The notes under the pieces were generated by a model. The model saw only the letters and a list, made by a program, of their open reading frames with translations, ran no database searches and was not told the origin of the DNA. A DNA stretch of 64,000 nucleotides from Emiliania huxleyi CCMP1516 (lineage: Eukaryota > Haptophyta > Isochrysidales > Noelaerhabdaceae). Where the stretch lies: the NCBI RefSeq assembly GCF_000372725.1, contig NW_005199901.1, positions 44,462 through 108,461 of the forward strand, in the 5' to 3' direction. The position numbers were made by a program, and so were the translations under genes. This document shows, piece by piece, positions 1 to 9,902 of this stretch; the first letter of the stretch is position 1, and every line of letters starts with the position of its first letter.

Positions 1-354
1 GCCCCCTCGCCTCGCGCCGCAGGGCAGCTTCCGCCCGCCGTCACCGACGAGGGCGACGCCCGACCCGCGGGTGGCGAGGGGCAGGCGCGGAGCGCGCACC
101 CGTCCAACCTCACCGGGGCGCTGGCGAGGCTGAGCGCGAGGGTGTCCGAGGAGGAGGACGGCTCCAGCGAGGCGGCGGCGGCGGACGACCCGGACCGGGC
201 TCCCTCTCCGCCCGGCCGAGAGGTGCCGCAGCCAAGCCCCGGCGTCGACGGGGCGGGAGCGGAAGATGGGGCGGCAGCCGCGGCCGAGGACCCCTTGGAC
301 AAGAGCAGTATGACTCACACCGGGTCCGATTACGGCGACGATGACTATTTTTAG
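1..354 (+). CDS. C-terminal exon of an unknown acidic protein (5' end outside window)
   Basis: Frame 1 is open from the left edge to the TAG at 352-354. A likely splice acceptor (cgccgcag) ends near base 21, so this is probably a terminal exon. The product is rich in Ala, Glu, Asp, Pro and Gly and ends with an acidic, aromatic tail (GSDYGDDDYF). No domain is visible, so no function is proposed. The mostly low-complexity composition makes the frame moderately rather than strongly supported. Confidence 0.5.
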   Translation, partial: APSPRAAGQLPPAVTDEGDARPAGGEGQARSAHPSNLTGALARLSARVSEEEDGSSEAAAADDPDRAPSPPGREVPQPSPGVDGAGAEDGAAAAAEDPLDKSSMTHTGSDYGDDDYF

Positions 355-683
355 ACCTATGCAGACCTTCGAGCACGAGCGAGTTGCGATCCCTCAATGG
401 ACAATGCCCTGTGTGCCTCCAACATCCACATAGTCCAGCGCATGTCCACTATGGGTTCATCATAAATGACATGCACATACGTGCGAGACCTCGGGCTCGC
501 GGATGCGAATCACGCCCCAACACTGTTCACACAAAAACACAACCGGACCCAAGACGGGGGTACAACACTGTTCACAAGGAGTGCCCATTATGCCGTCGGC
601 CCCTCACGGATCCACAAAGGCATCAGCCGGTTGCCGCGCTCTGTAAGCGGCAACCACAGCCACCGCTAGTGCTCGCCGCACGT

Positions 684-1613
684 ATGGCATCGGTCACCTC
701 GCTGCGAAAGCTGCTCGACGCCATCGTCGGCGAGGAGGGTTCAGCGAGGTCCAAGTTTGTCGACGGCACTGTGCTGCAGACCATCTCGACGCTCACGCTT
801 GGCCAGCCGTTTGAGGTCTGGAAGACGCGGATGGGACGGCACAGGACAGAGACGACCGTGGGCTCATTCAGGCACATACTGCACAGCGGAGGCGTCCGCG
901 CATTTTACGCCGGCACTGGGCCGAAGCTGGTTGAGAGCGCCACAAAGGGCGGCGTGCTGCTGGTCGCCAAGGACGCGATCCAGGAGAGCTTGAAGGGTGC
1001 GGGCGTCTCGTCAACCACCGCTGGCTTCGTGGGCGGCGCGGGCGGCGGCGTCGCGCAGACCGTGGTGATGGGGCCCTGCACCTATCTTGTCACTGCGATG
1101 GTGCTCGGCAAGGAGCAGTCGGTGTGGGGCATCATGCGGCGCACCTGGGCCAGCAAGGGCCTCCTCGGCTTCTACCCGGGCGGCTCAGCCATCGCCGCGC
1201 GGCAGGCGAGCAACTGGGCGAGCCGCGTCGGCTTCACCGAGGCGGTGCGGACCAAGATGAAGGCGGCGCACGGCGACCCGACGCGGCGGCTCTCGATACA
1301 CGAGGAGTGCTGGGCGGGCATCATCGGCGGCGTCCTTTCGTGCTGGAACCACCCCTTTGAGGTCGCGCGGATCGAGATGCAGGCGCGCGCGCTCTCGGGG
1401 GAGCCGGCAGTGGGGATGATTGCGGTGCTGCGCCAGGTCCACGCAGAGAGCGGCGTGGGCGGCCTCTTTCAGGGTCTGATCCCGAGGATGGGAACCAACG
1501 TGTGGCTAACCCTGTTCCTCGTCTCGGGGGCGAACATCGTGAAGCAGTGCCGCGAGGGCTCCACAGAGGCAATCTGCACGGCGAGCGCAAACCCGCAGCA
1601 CCACTGTGCGTGA
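684..1613 (+). CDS. Mitochondrial carrier family protein, Yhm2-like (citrate/2-oxoglutarate type)
   Basis: Single-exon frame of 309 residues, start chosen at ATG 684 (MASVTSLRKLLDAIVGEE); the frame is open further upstream but without carrier features. The usual carrier length of about 300 residues and three repeats are visible: repeat 1 carries GQPFEVWKTRM, a match to Px[DE]xx[KR]; repeat 2 has the degenerate VMGPCTYLVTAMV; repeat 3 has NHPFEVARIEMQ. The MGPCTYLVT segment and the NWASRVGFTEAVR stretch recall the yeast Yhm2 group, which exchanges citrate and 2-oxoglutarate across the inner mitochondrial membrane. The family is clear from the motifs; the substrate is inferred from remembered similarity. 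An AT-richer 3' region without a gene follows (1614-1893). Confidence 0.85.
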   Translation: MASVTSLRKLLDAIVGEEGSARSKFVDGTVLQTISTLTLGQPFEVWKTRMGRHRTETTVGSFRHILHSGGVRAFYAGTGPKLVESATKGGVLLVAKDAIQESLKGAGVSSTTAGFVGGAGGGVAQTVVMGPCTYLVTAMVLGKEQSVWGIMRRTWASKGLLGFYPGGSAIAARQASNWASRVGFTEAVRTKMKAAHGDPTRRLSIHEECWAGIIGGVLSCWNHPFEVARIEMQARALSGEPAVGMIAVLRQVHAESGVGGLFQGLIPRMGTNVWLTLFLVSGANIVKQCREGSTEAICTASANPQHHCA

Positions 1614-1893
1614 CCGAGTCCACCCTAGAGTCCACCGAGTCGCGAGACCGAGAGTCTGCCCCCGAGAGGAGGCCTCGTCGTTCTCCCGTGAGCCGTGACC
1701 TGAGGTTTAGTTCCTTGACACACACCAGACCTCGGGAAACCGAGCCGTGTGCAGGTACAGTGTTGCTATTATTTTGTCCAGTACTCTGTATATTGTTGCA
1801 AGTCTCGTAGAAGTTTGAGAGTGAGAAGTGTGTCGGAGATCGCTCGCTCTCGCCACTCGCGCGCATCTCCAGTTCTCCACACATCGAACACGG

Positions 1894-3913
1894 TTACTGC
1901 ACAAGGCAGCTGCAGCCGCCCGCGCCCTCGACTTGCGGGGCCTCGTCCGGCACGTCCGGCGCCGGGCACGGCGTGAGCTTCGCTGCCTCCACCACAGAGA
2001 TGTGCATCCGCGCCCTCGCCGGGCGACCCAGGAAGTTCACGCCGCGGCTCGCTGCTTGCGGCGAGTCTCGGGCAGCGCGCGTGGCGGCGAAGCTCCCCTC
2101 CTTCCGCGCCTTGGCGAAGGCCTCCGCGGTCGAGCAGATGCTGAGCGTTGTGAAGAGGTCGGCCCACTGCTCGAAGCCTATCCAGAAGGTGCCGTCCGCC
2201 GCCGCGCTGAAGCCCACCGCGTCCGCTACCTCGGGGTGCCTCCCCCACAGCGGCGAAGCGTCGCCCCAATCGCCCCTCCACTCCACCTCATTGCCCCACG
2301 GATTGCGGAGCTGCAGCAGTCGGAAGCCGCCCGCCTCGACCGCCCGCAGCACCGAGTAGGCGTGGTCAGTGACGAGCTCGTCGCGCCGCCGCACCTCGAG
2401 CGTCCGCTGCCCGGCCACCTGGTGGACAGCGGTCGGGGCTGGGGGTGGGCTTGGGGCCAGCGGCGGTGAGGGGTTGCGTCAGGTTTGGGGTTGGGTGTCG
2501 GGAGAGGGGGGGGGAGATCGCCTTCTCCACTCCTCCGGTCGTGACGACGTGCCGGCTTGCGAGCGCGTCCAGCACCCCGCGCCAGATATCGTCGGCGCCA
2601 CGCTCGTCGCCTGGCGTGCCGATCAGGAAGACCTTTCCCGGGCTGCGCGCCGCGCCGCTCGCAGCGAGCCGCTCGCGCTCGAGCCGAAAGGCGCCCCACC
2701 GCAAGCCGCGCGAGTCGACCCGCTGGAAGACCTGCACCGGCTGGCTCGGCCCGAGGAGCAGCTGCAGCGCCCACGCGGAGGAGCCGCCGACCAGGGCGCC
2801 GTACGAACCGCAGTACTTCGCGACCGCCTTTTCGAGCAGCATCGCCCACTCCTCGCCGCTCGCGCCCGGCGACGTCGCGTTGCTGCCCGCGAAAAGGGTC
2901 TCGGGGTGTCCCCAGTTCCAGCTGGAGGGGATCGTGTCGTCGATCGTGGTGCTCACCCACTCGCCGGCCTCCGCCGAGAACAGGCGGAGGGTGTAGGCGC
3001 CGGTGTCGCTCGCCTGCTCCTCGAGGAAAAGCGACTCGATCAGCTCGGGATGCTCCGCCACGCACGCCAGCGACGCAAGCAGGAAGCAGTCGCCAATAGA
3101 GCCCTGCAGCAGGTCGCCCGGGCCGATGCCGTCGAAAAGGTCTGAGTCGGTGCCGGCGAGGGCACCCGCGCGGAGCCAGCAGTCGACCTTGGTCGGCGCA
3201 TCCCACCCCGCCGCGGACCCCAGCGAGCTCTGCTCTGGCGGAAAGCTGGCGTCAATGTACTTGCCGTCGCTCCTCGGGTCGGGCGGTGCCGGCGCGCTCG
3301 TCACGCAGCGGATGTCAGGAGCAGCGAGCCAGCCGCTCTGACTGCTCGCGACAAGCCAGCCGTGCGCAGGCGCTAGCTCGGGAAGCCAAGCGTCGGTCTC
3401 CACGCGGACGTAACCCCCGGCCGACGAGCCTCGCGGGAGGGAGTCGCCAACCCACCAGCTGCCGATGGCGTAGAAGAGGTAGCTGACGTTGCCGCCCGTG
3501 ACCTTGCGGTACACATAGCGCGAGTTGAGCAGGTCTGCGCCACGCACGAACTTTCCAAGCGACCCGGAGTTGACGCCGCCGGGCGTCTTGCCCACGATGA
3601 AGACTTCGGCGGCGGCGGAGGCGAGCGGGCTGGTCGCCACACAGCGAAGATTAGGAGCATCGAGCCACTCGCCGTCGTAGACCTTCCACGTCGCCGTGAT
3701 CTTGTCGGGCGTAGCCGCGTCGTCCTCAACGTAGAGGTAGCCCGACCATTCGCCGGGCGTCGCCCCGACCCACCAGCGGCCCCGCGAGTAATGCAGGAAG
3801 CGGGACGGGTCGCTCGTGAAGGTGTAGACCTTCGCTCGCCGAGTCCGCTTGTACTCGCCCAGCAGACTCGCGTTGGCGCCCTTGGGGGTCGATCCAACGA
3901 GGTACATAGACAT
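1894..3913 (-). CDS. Calpain-type cysteine protease with two N-terminal repeats
   Basis: Two exons: 3913 down to 2531 and 2418 down to 1894, joined in phase 0 by a 112-base GT-AG intron (2419-2530); about 634 residues. The catalytic triad is visible: Cys in GSIGDCFLLASLACVA, His in TDHAYSVLRAV just after the intron, Asn in LLQLRNPWGNEVEW. Calpains are cytosolic calcium-regulated processing proteases. The N-terminal 230 or so residues hold two copies of a roughly 100-residue module, each with a WWVG core and ending in a (P)(N/D)(L/I)RCV strand; I do not recognise it. No C2-like or EF-hand domain follows the protease core, and the C-terminus ends in GGCSCLVQ, a possible lipidation site. Confidence 0.88.
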
Positions 3914-4021
3914 TGTGCGTGCTCAGCGCGCAGCAGAGTCCGAATCTAGCTGCGTGCAGCTGTGGCTTTGTACAGCAAGGCGGGGCTACGAGGACGTGAA
4001 ATGCGGCGTTGCGCTCACATA

Positions 4022-4118
4022 AAAACGCAGTCACGGCCCGGCTGAGGCTTGGAACCACCCACCCACCCGACCTCACGGCCCGGCTGAGGCTTGGAACCAC
4101 CCACCCACCCCCACCCAC
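4022..4118 (+). repeat. Tandem duplication of about 38 bases
   Basis: Two adjacent copies of a unit starting tcacggcccggctgaggctt and continuing into CCACC-rich sequence. It lies directly before a SINE-like insertion and has no coding potential that I trust. Confidence 0.8.
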
Positions 4119-4131
4119 CTCACCTTTTTCT

Positions 4132-4207
4132 AGAAAGAAAGAAAGAAAACGGACAACCCAAGGGAGGGATGGGAGGACGGCACGCCGCCACCACGCAGGG
4201 ATTTTAA
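4132..4207 (-). mobile_element. Truncated SINE-like repeat A with 12-bp target-site duplication
   Basis: A 76-base copy of the dispersed repeat A, oriented on the minus strand, with its TTTC-type tail next to the left duplication. The 12-mer tcacctttttct flanks it on both sides (4120-4131 and 4208-4219). The copy is truncated at the end opposite the tail, the pattern expected of target-primed reverse transcription. Confidence 0.85.
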
Positions 4208-4271
4208 TCACCTTTTTCTCGGTAGTGCCAGTGCGCCGCGTGCACAATTCTTTCTTGCAGATTCTTTTCTC

Positions 4272-4886
4272 TGGACCCCTGCCACTGTGGCCGCGGCGCA
4301 GGCCAACAGACCACGTCGCTATGGTGCAAGTAATTATCATGACCGCATGCGTGATAATTACGTAAGACCCCCATTAACCGCAGAGTTGCAAGGCAGAGTT
4401 TACAGGATTCAGCTACGGAGCAGCGCCCAGTCAAATCCAAATTTTGCCAACTATGTTGATGGAGTTATTGGCAGGGGGTTGGGTAATTACTCTGACAATG
4501 ACAATCACGATACACGGCTAGATTGGGCGGACTACTCGGCTGCAAGACAGGAGTGGTCACAGGTGCAGTTTCTTCATCGTTTTGGAAACGTCGTGCAGAC
4601 GTTTAGGCAGGCGGTGGCACGGATCGTACGGCGGGCCAAGTGGCGCCGCATCATCAAGGCCCTGAGAATGCGCGCAAGAATTGGAGTAATACCAACACTC
4701 GGAATGCACGGGCAAGAGGACGAAGTAGCAAGAACAAGCTGGTCCGTGCGTATGTGGCCCCGAGTACGTATGCCTGCGGACTCAACTCCAGCACAAACAC
4801 AGTCTTACATACAGATGATGGGATTCAACCGACCTGACTTTAGGGCTGGGCTTCGTGGGACTGGTACGCGGGGATTCCAATTTTGA
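4272..4886 (+). CDS. Unknown protein, first copy of a tandem gene pair
   Basis: Open frame whose product begins WTPATVAAAQANRPRRYG and is about 204 residues long. No in-frame ATG precedes the conserved start: position 4272 follows a likely acceptor (ttcttgcag ending at 4260), so a first exon is probably missing, or this copy is degenerate at its 5' end. The middle (RQAVARIVRRAKWRRIIKA) is strongly basic and could bind nucleic acid or fold as a helix; no known family is recognised. GC content is visibly lower than in neighbouring genes. The gene is followed after 25 bases by its paralogue. Confidence 0.55.
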   Translation, partial: WTPATVAAAQANRPRRYGASNYHDRMRDNYVRPPLTAELQGRVYRIQLRSSAQSNPNFANYVDGVIGRGLGNYSDNDNHDTRLDWADYSAARQEWSQVQFLHRFGNVVQTFRQAVARIVRRAKWRRIIKALRMRARIGVIPTLGMHGQEDEVARTSWSVRMWPRVRMPADSTPAQTQSYIQMMGFNRPDFRAGLRGTGTRGFQF

Positions 4887-4911
4887 CAAGAATTCTGACG
4901 TAAGGGGGAGA

Positions 4912-5547
4912 ATGAGTCTAGATCAATGGACCCCTGCCACTGTGGCCGCGGCGCAGGCCAACAGAGCACGTCGCTATGGTCCTCGCGGCTATAGCAGTGT
5001 GACAGGTAGACCACCACTTGATGCACACGTGCAAGGTAGACTTTACATATCACACCTAAATGACAGTTTAGACAGAGTAGCTCCACCAGGGCATCCACGT
5101 CGCCTAGACATTCTTACCTGGCTTGCCGATGTTGTTAGTCGGGGACAGTCTGGTAATTACCGGGACGACTCGGGAAACATACGGCAAGATTGGCAGCGCT
5201 ACGCTGCTGCAAGAGCGGATTGGTCAATGGTGCAGCACGTCACTAACTTTGGGCGCGTCGTGCAGACGTTTAGGCAGGCGGTGGCACGGATCGTACGGCG
5301 GGCCAAGTGGCGCCGCATCATCAGGGGCCTAAGACTGCGCGCAAGAGTTGGAGAAGTACCAACATTTTTGGGGCCATCGGGAAGCGACATTTTTCGGGCC
5401 CCTAGTATGTGGCCCAATGTGCCACACCCAAGTACCGCGACTCCACAACAACAAGCGTCATTCGTTGAGCGCTTCATGAGCGGACGGGGACGAACGAACA
5501 CGAACGGGATTCGTGGGACTCGCGAAACTTGGCAAGAAACGGGATAG
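4912..5547 (+). CDS. Unknown protein, second copy of the tandem gene pair
   Basis: Complete 211-residue frame from ATG 4912 (MSLDQWTPATVAAAQANRAR). It shares with the upstream copy an N-terminal block and a central basic block, RQAVARIVRRAKWRRIIRG, while the stretches between and after differ. At DNA level the two blocks (about 53 and 75 bases) are nearly identical although the rest has diverged. No signal peptide, membrane segment or known motif is seen. Composition differs from the GC-rich neighbours, so horizontal or viral origin is possible but unproven. Confidence 0.65.
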   Translation: MSLDQWTPATVAAAQANRARRYGPRGYSSVTGRPPLDAHVQGRLYISHLNDSLDRVAPPGHPRRLDILTWLADVVSRGQSGNYRDDSGNIRQDWQRYAAARADWSMVQHVTNFGRVVQTFRQAVARIVRRAKWRRIIRGLRLRARVGEVPTFLGPSGSDIFRAPSMWPNVPHPSTATPQQQASFVERFMSGRGRTNTNGIRGTRETWQETG

Positions 5548-5775
5548 TAAAAAGATGTTACCGCAGTATCACGCGACCCTTATACACACGGCGCCCCCCT
5601 GAGATTCGGTTGAGATGCAGATGAGCTCGCCAGCTCGCGCGTGTAATTTGTCGATCACCCGTCCTATTCACACATCTCATTGAGATTGTTATCTAAATTG
5701 CATGTTCACAGCAATTGTCTCCTCTTTTTTTTCACCACCTGAGATCCCGAATCTCAGCCCTGCAATTATGACCCC

Positions 5776-5912
5776 AACTGCCCTGCCCTGCCCTGCCGTA
5801 CTGCCCTGCCCGCGTACTGCCGCACAACTGCCCTGCCCTGCCCTGCCCAATCCCCTACCTGCCCCGGGTGTGAAACCCACACTGCCCTGCCCTAGCCTGC
5901 CCACACTGCCGA
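5776..5912 (+). repeat. (CTGCC)n-type pentanucleotide repeat
   Basis: Irregular runs of ctgccctgcc with short interruptions. The whole stretch 5548-6103 contains no gene that I can support. Confidence 0.85.
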
Positions 5913-6103
5913 GGTGTGAATAGCCGGCCGCTCCCGAGGTCTCGAACAAACTTCTCCATGGCGTATATCGCCGCATGTACATACACATATGGGATCTAGC
6001 GTGACGCCGGCGTGACGCGGGTGTGTCCTCGAACACCATCAGGATTCCTCCCTAGTCAGGATCCTGCGACTGGCGGTTGATACCTCGCAGGTTTCACACC
6101 CAC

Positions 6104-7333
6104 ATGGACATGTTCATGTACATGTCACCCGTGCTCGCGACGCTCGCCAGCGTGGACCCGACTGACCACACATCGTGGCCGCAGCTCGACGTGTGCTCTG
6201 ACCAATCGCAGGGCAGCCTGTTCTATGCGCTGCGGCACATCGGCCTGCAGGGTCGCGCGCAGGCCGTGGTTGGGCCGATGCAGGACGACGAGGCTCTGCT
6301 GCTGTTTGCGCTCACCCGTGCCGCCGGGGTCAATCGCGCGCTCGAGCTGGGAGGGCTCGGAGGCTTCTCCGCGAGGACACTCCTCGAGGCGGTGCAGTGC
6401 ACGCGACAGCCGGCCGTCTACACGGTGGACCTGGCGCCGGTGCCGGTGCTCGGCCGCCACCACAGGGTGCTGCAGAAGGGAGCCGAGCAGGTTAGAGTTT
6501 GCATGGTCCTGCTCCCTGCTGCGCGCCGGCTGCTCGAGCCGCGCGCCTCTCCCACGCCCAACAGGTGACGGCGGCAGACTTGGGCGGCGAGCCGTTTGGC
6601 CTGTTGGTGCTCGACTGCCACCACTACCCGGCGACAAAGCAGCTTCTCAAGAATGTGCTCCGCTGGCGGCTGCTCCGCCGCGACGGCGCGCTCTCTCGAC
6701 GACACCGGCCGTGTCCACGGACACGTCGACTGCACGTCCATGACCCGTCCATGACACATGCCGCAGGCATGCTCTTCCTGCACGACACGGGCCGGCACTC
6801 CAGACTAGATGCACGACACAGGCTCCCGCCACCGTCTCTGGACTCTACTTGGCGGCCGCCACGCCGACCATGCGCGACATTACAACGCCGTGTGTGGCCC
6901 GATGTGGCCACCGGAGGTCAGTGCCGTCTACCGCGGCCCCTGCGTGCCGGCCCTTGCATGTCCCCCTCCCTCCGCGCCACCGCGCAGGCACCCCGCGGGC
7001 GGCGCAAACTCGAGCGGGGTGATCCACCAGCCGGTGGAGAGGCTGATCGCCATGTGGCTCGAGCGGTACGACTGCGCCGCCTCGTGGCAGAGGCTGGTCG
7101 TGCACGACGACGACGGCCACGGCGCCACCCCAACCAGGCACGGCGTGACCGTGCTGCAGCGCAAGGTCTCCCTGGCGGTGCCGCAGCGCGTGTGCCAGCA
7201 GGGCGCGCACGGCTTCGGGGGCACGGGGCCCGAGTCGGTGCGCGAGTGCCTGCGGGTGCAGACTCGGCACCAGTGCTCACGGCAGGCAGCCAGAGGCTAC
7301 GACGCCGACGACATAGCGGATGACTTTGAGTAG
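6104..7333 (+). CDS. O-methyltransferase-like SAM-dependent protein, several introns
   Basis: Exon 1 (ATG 6104 to 6490) encodes the SAM-binding start: RALELGGLGGFSARTLLEAV, then AVYTVDLAPVPV with the acidic residue after beta-2. A 74-base intron (6491-6564, GT-AG) leads to exon 2 (from 6565, VTAADLGGEPFGLLVLDCHHY). A short exon near 6770 encodes MLFLHDTGRHS, typical of the CmcI/class I O-methyltransferase region after beta-5. The last exon starts at 6988 and ends at the TAG of 7333 (ANSSGVIHQPVERLIAMWLE...). The borders of the third exon are uncertain. Substrate unknown. The start could lie further upstream because an acceptor-like tcgcag precedes it. Confidence 0.7.
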
Positions 7334-7631
7334 GGGGAGGATGTCCGGAAAAGGTCCTGCCCGGAATGCGGAAACGGATGTCTCAGTGTACACGTAACAC
7401 AACCACCATGCCCATGGGACTTGACTGTCGACACGCTCCTAGACACCACCGCTTTTGTCGGGGTACGTGAGCATCATGTGAACTATATCGTCCATCGAAC
7501 AAAAGACATTCCGAGAAGCGAGATTGGAGAAAAGGTGAAAAAGCAGAAAAGGCGATACTCCCATCCTTCTCCGAGGAGCGAGGTGGACGATAGAGAGGAA
7601 TCCTATTGCAATCAATAATGATAAGACCAAG

Positions 7632-7790
7632 TACTTGGAGCACTTGGAGTGCAGTCGGTAACCTCACATCCAGGGCCGGGGAGCTCAGAAGCGCACCCAG
7701 CGGGCCGGATGATCGGCATCGGGTTACGGGCTAGAGAGCCCTGACCCCTAGGGGGGTGCGCGTTCGCAGGGAAAGGGCCATAAAGTAAAG
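7632..7790 (+). repeat. Dispersed repeat B, copy 1
   Basis: About 150 bases, shared with 10843-10997 and 11022-11166 in the same orientation. Diagnostic core: gggttacgggctagagagcc, preceded by cttggagcacttggagtgca and followed by cagggaaagggccataaagt. No coding capacity; probably a short retroelement or part of a longer one. The rest of 7334-7859 shows no gene. Confidence 0.8.
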
Positions 7791-8018
7791 CGCGCGCATT
7801 CTTTTCCTTGTTTGGATTTTGGCGGCGCTCAGAGCTTGAGTGTGCTGTCTCGGAGATACATGGGCGTGACAGCCACCGCCCTCCTCGTCCTCGCGGCGGG
7901 GATTCGCGAGGAGGACCATCATCGCCCTCGCGGCCCTCCGCGACACAGGCGACCGGTTTCGTGTCGACGCTACTGAAGCTCTGCCTCTAAATCAAGCCCG
8001 CTTTGCTCTAGGCACTCC

Positions 8019-8471
8019 ATGCTCCGAGTCGGCGACCCGGCGCCCGATTTCTCCGCCACCTCGCACACGGGTGCCACGGTCTCGCTCAGCGACTACAGAG
8101 GTAAAAAGTTGATGCTGTGGTTCTACCCGCGCGCCGGCACTGGCGGGTGAACCGCAGAGGGGCGGGCGTTCGAGAGCCTGCGCTCCGAGTTTGCGACGCA
8201 CAACATTGCCATCGCGGGCTGCTCGAACGACCCGGTCGACGCAAACCTGAAGTTTGCAAGCGGCAACCACTTTGATTTTCCGCTGTTGAGCGACACAAAG
8301 ATGGCGGTCGCGGTCGCCTACGGAGCGGCCGACTCTCGCACCGCGAAAAAGGCGCGACGCATCGCCGTCCTCATAAACGAGGATGGGCGAGTGGCGAGGA
8401 TCTACGACCCCGCCGGCACGGCAGACTTCCCGGCTAAAGTCCTCGCCGACGTCAAGAAGGACGAGCTGTAG
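8019..8471 (+). CDS. Selenocysteine-containing peroxiredoxin (PrxQ/BCP type) with C-terminal KDEL
   Basis: Reading from ATG 8019 to TAG 8469-8471 gives 150 residues with one in-frame TGA at 8148-8150 (residue 44). The surroundings are WFYPRAGTGG-U-TAEGRAFESL, so the TGA sits exactly where PrxQ/BCP peroxiredoxins have the peroxidatic cysteine (TPGCT). The start (RVGDPAPDFSATSHTGATVSL) and the rest match the family along its whole length, so the TGA is most simply read as selenocysteine. The product ends KKDEL, an ER-retrieval signal. The ATG used here lacks a signal peptide, but ATG 7860 opens MGVTATALLVLAAG in the same frame, and an acceptor-like ctctag ends at 8010, so an upstream signal-peptide exon is likely. 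Confidence 0.82.
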
Positions 8472-8514
8472 CTGCGTGCCCGCGCGAGGCATTGACCCGT
8501 GCCGTCCAGCGCCG

Positions 8515-8621
8515 GTGTGCGCGCTTGCAAATGATGGCTGCCGCCTGCAAACTTGAGGTTTCCTCCTCGTCGCGAGAGAGGGGCCGCAGGCGTGACGCCG
8601 GACGGCACAGCAAGCGCACAC
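8515..8621 (+). promoter_or_regulatory. Candidate SECIS element in the 3' UTR
   Basis: It lies 44 bases after the stop of the peroxiredoxin. An outer helix forms between 8515-8528 and 8610-8621 (gtgtgcg-cgcttgc type, with a small bulge). Then come ATGA at 8531-8534, a stem whose upper part pairs 8542-8548 with 8586-8592 (cgcctgc/gcaggcg), an AA at 8549-8550 on the 5' side of the apical loop, and a further mini-hairpin (cctcctcg/cgagagagg) as in form 2 SECIS elements. The matching GA could be 8601-8602. The distance from ATGA to AA is 14 bases, slightly long. Folded by eye only. Confidence 0.55.
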
Positions 8622-8829
8622 CCGACGCACGGACCACGGGCACTTCACCCCATGGCCGCATCTGGGGGCACACGGTGTTGTACTTCATAGTTAGTCGTCT
8701 GAAGAGTGAAGTGGGGGGAGGGGATGTGATTCAATATATGTGTGTGCGTCGTGGGTGTAAAGGCCCTGGAGTCGCCAATCAACCAGTGCACGTAAACACT
8801 ACTGACGAAGTCTGCGAGTCTCTCCGAAG

Positions 8830-9511
8830 TCAGCGCGCGTACTTTCTGTGGTGATAGTACTTTGGCCTGCTGTCCAGCCTCACATGCAGCCACGGCACTC
8901 CGCTTCCCTCCGTGCTCAGCCACACGGGCGGGGCAGACGCGGCCGCGCCGCCGAGCATCCCATGTAGCGCCTCGCCAACCGCCTGCCAGACCGCCACGCG
9001 CTGGCTCTCGGGCGCGGCGCGGCAAAAGGCGGCGAGGTGACCGTACGCCGCGCGCGCCGCTCCCGGCGCTAGCTTCGGGTCGCCTATAAGAGCCGCAGCA
9101 AAATGTGAGCTGTGCGTTGAGGTCCCGCTATGAGTGAAGCGTGCCTGTCGGCGCCACGAGCGTCGCGTCACCGCCTAGGTTTGCAAATGTGACCGCGCCC
9201 ACACCGCTGCGACCGATGTGCTCTGCAAAATCGGAAGGGTCGGCGCGTGCAAAGCCGTGCGCTTGCACCAGCACAAATTCAAAGGGATCGGCCGCCGAGG
9301 CCGCGGCGAGGGGCGGACACTCAAAGTAGAAGGAGTCGAAGGGGCAAGCCGCCAGGACGGCCGTGAAAAAGAGAGTGAATGCGGCATCCGTGCGCCAGAG
9401 AGCGATCGCTTCCTCCCACCGCAGGGCAGCGCCGCCCCGGTGCGAGATGACTTGGCGTTGCGTGCGACTGCCGAGCTGCTCGGCGACGGCGACAAAGCGC
9501 TCGTCCTCCAT
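8830..9511 (-). CDS. Conserved protein of unknown function, GC-AG intron
   Basis: Exon 1 runs 9511 to 9145 and exon 2 from 9083 to 8830; the 61-base intron begins GC and ends TAG. The join restores one frame of 206 residues (...VAPTG / DPKLAPGAARAAYGHLAAF...). Characteristic C-terminus: VPWLHVRLDSRPKYYHHRKY. I remember similar uncharacterised proteins in algae and bacteria but cannot name a verified function. No signal peptide or membrane segment. The gene converges with the selenoprotein gene, the two stops being about 360 bases apart. Confidence 0.75.
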
Positions 9512-9552
9512 GTGTATTGTGTGTATCGATTCGCACGAAAAAGAGCGCCAAA

Positions 9553-9620
9553 AAGAATTTCGCCCACGCCCTCCCTTGGGTTGTTCGTTTCGGTTGTCTG
9601 TTTTCTTTCTTTCTTTCTTT
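9553..9620 (+). repeat. Repeat A, partial copy
   Basis: Contains ccctcccttgggttgt and the ttttctttctttcttt tail of repeat A, followed by TTTC/TTTA-rich sequence. Confidence 0.7.
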
Positions 9621-9682
9621 TGTTCGTTTCTTTATTTCTTTTTATGATTTTGCGAGTAAATCACAACCCGGACCCCCGACGC

Positions 9683-9902
9683 AGGAGAGAGAACGACGAG
9701 AGTGGGAAGAACGCGAGGCGGCATGAAGGTCGCTGCGAGAATTGGTGAGAAACTGTGAAGAATCTCTTCTTATTGAGATAGGTCATAGGAAGAGGTAGAC
9801 GCCCGAGGGTTGGCGACGGCTAGCACCACACCTCTCTCCTCAAAATCCCTGTGTGGTGGCGGCGAGACGGCGTGCCGTCCTCCCATCCGTCCCTTGGTTT
9901 CT
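9683..9902 (+). mobile_element. Repeat A (SINE-like), long copy
   Basis: Similar over about 220 bases to 16175-16435. Successive landmarks: gagaacgacgagagtgggaa, ggcatgaaggtcgctgcgag, ggcgacggctagcaccacac, aatccctgtgtggtggcggc, gccgtcctcccatccgtccc. Here the usual TTTC tail is replaced by sequence leading straight into repeat C. No open frame. The family occurs in both orientations and with different truncation points, so a LINE-mobilised SINE is the best guess. Confidence 0.7.

Noticed and set aside
384-683. Upstream extension of the carrier frame
   Set aside because: No carrier features; it contains a duplicated acactgttcaca sequence also seen near 24250. ATG 684 fits the family length.
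8148-8150. TGA as an ordinary inactivating stop
   Set aside because: The frame is otherwise intact and conserved on both sides, the TGA falls exactly on the catalytic Cys position, and a SECIS-like fold follows.
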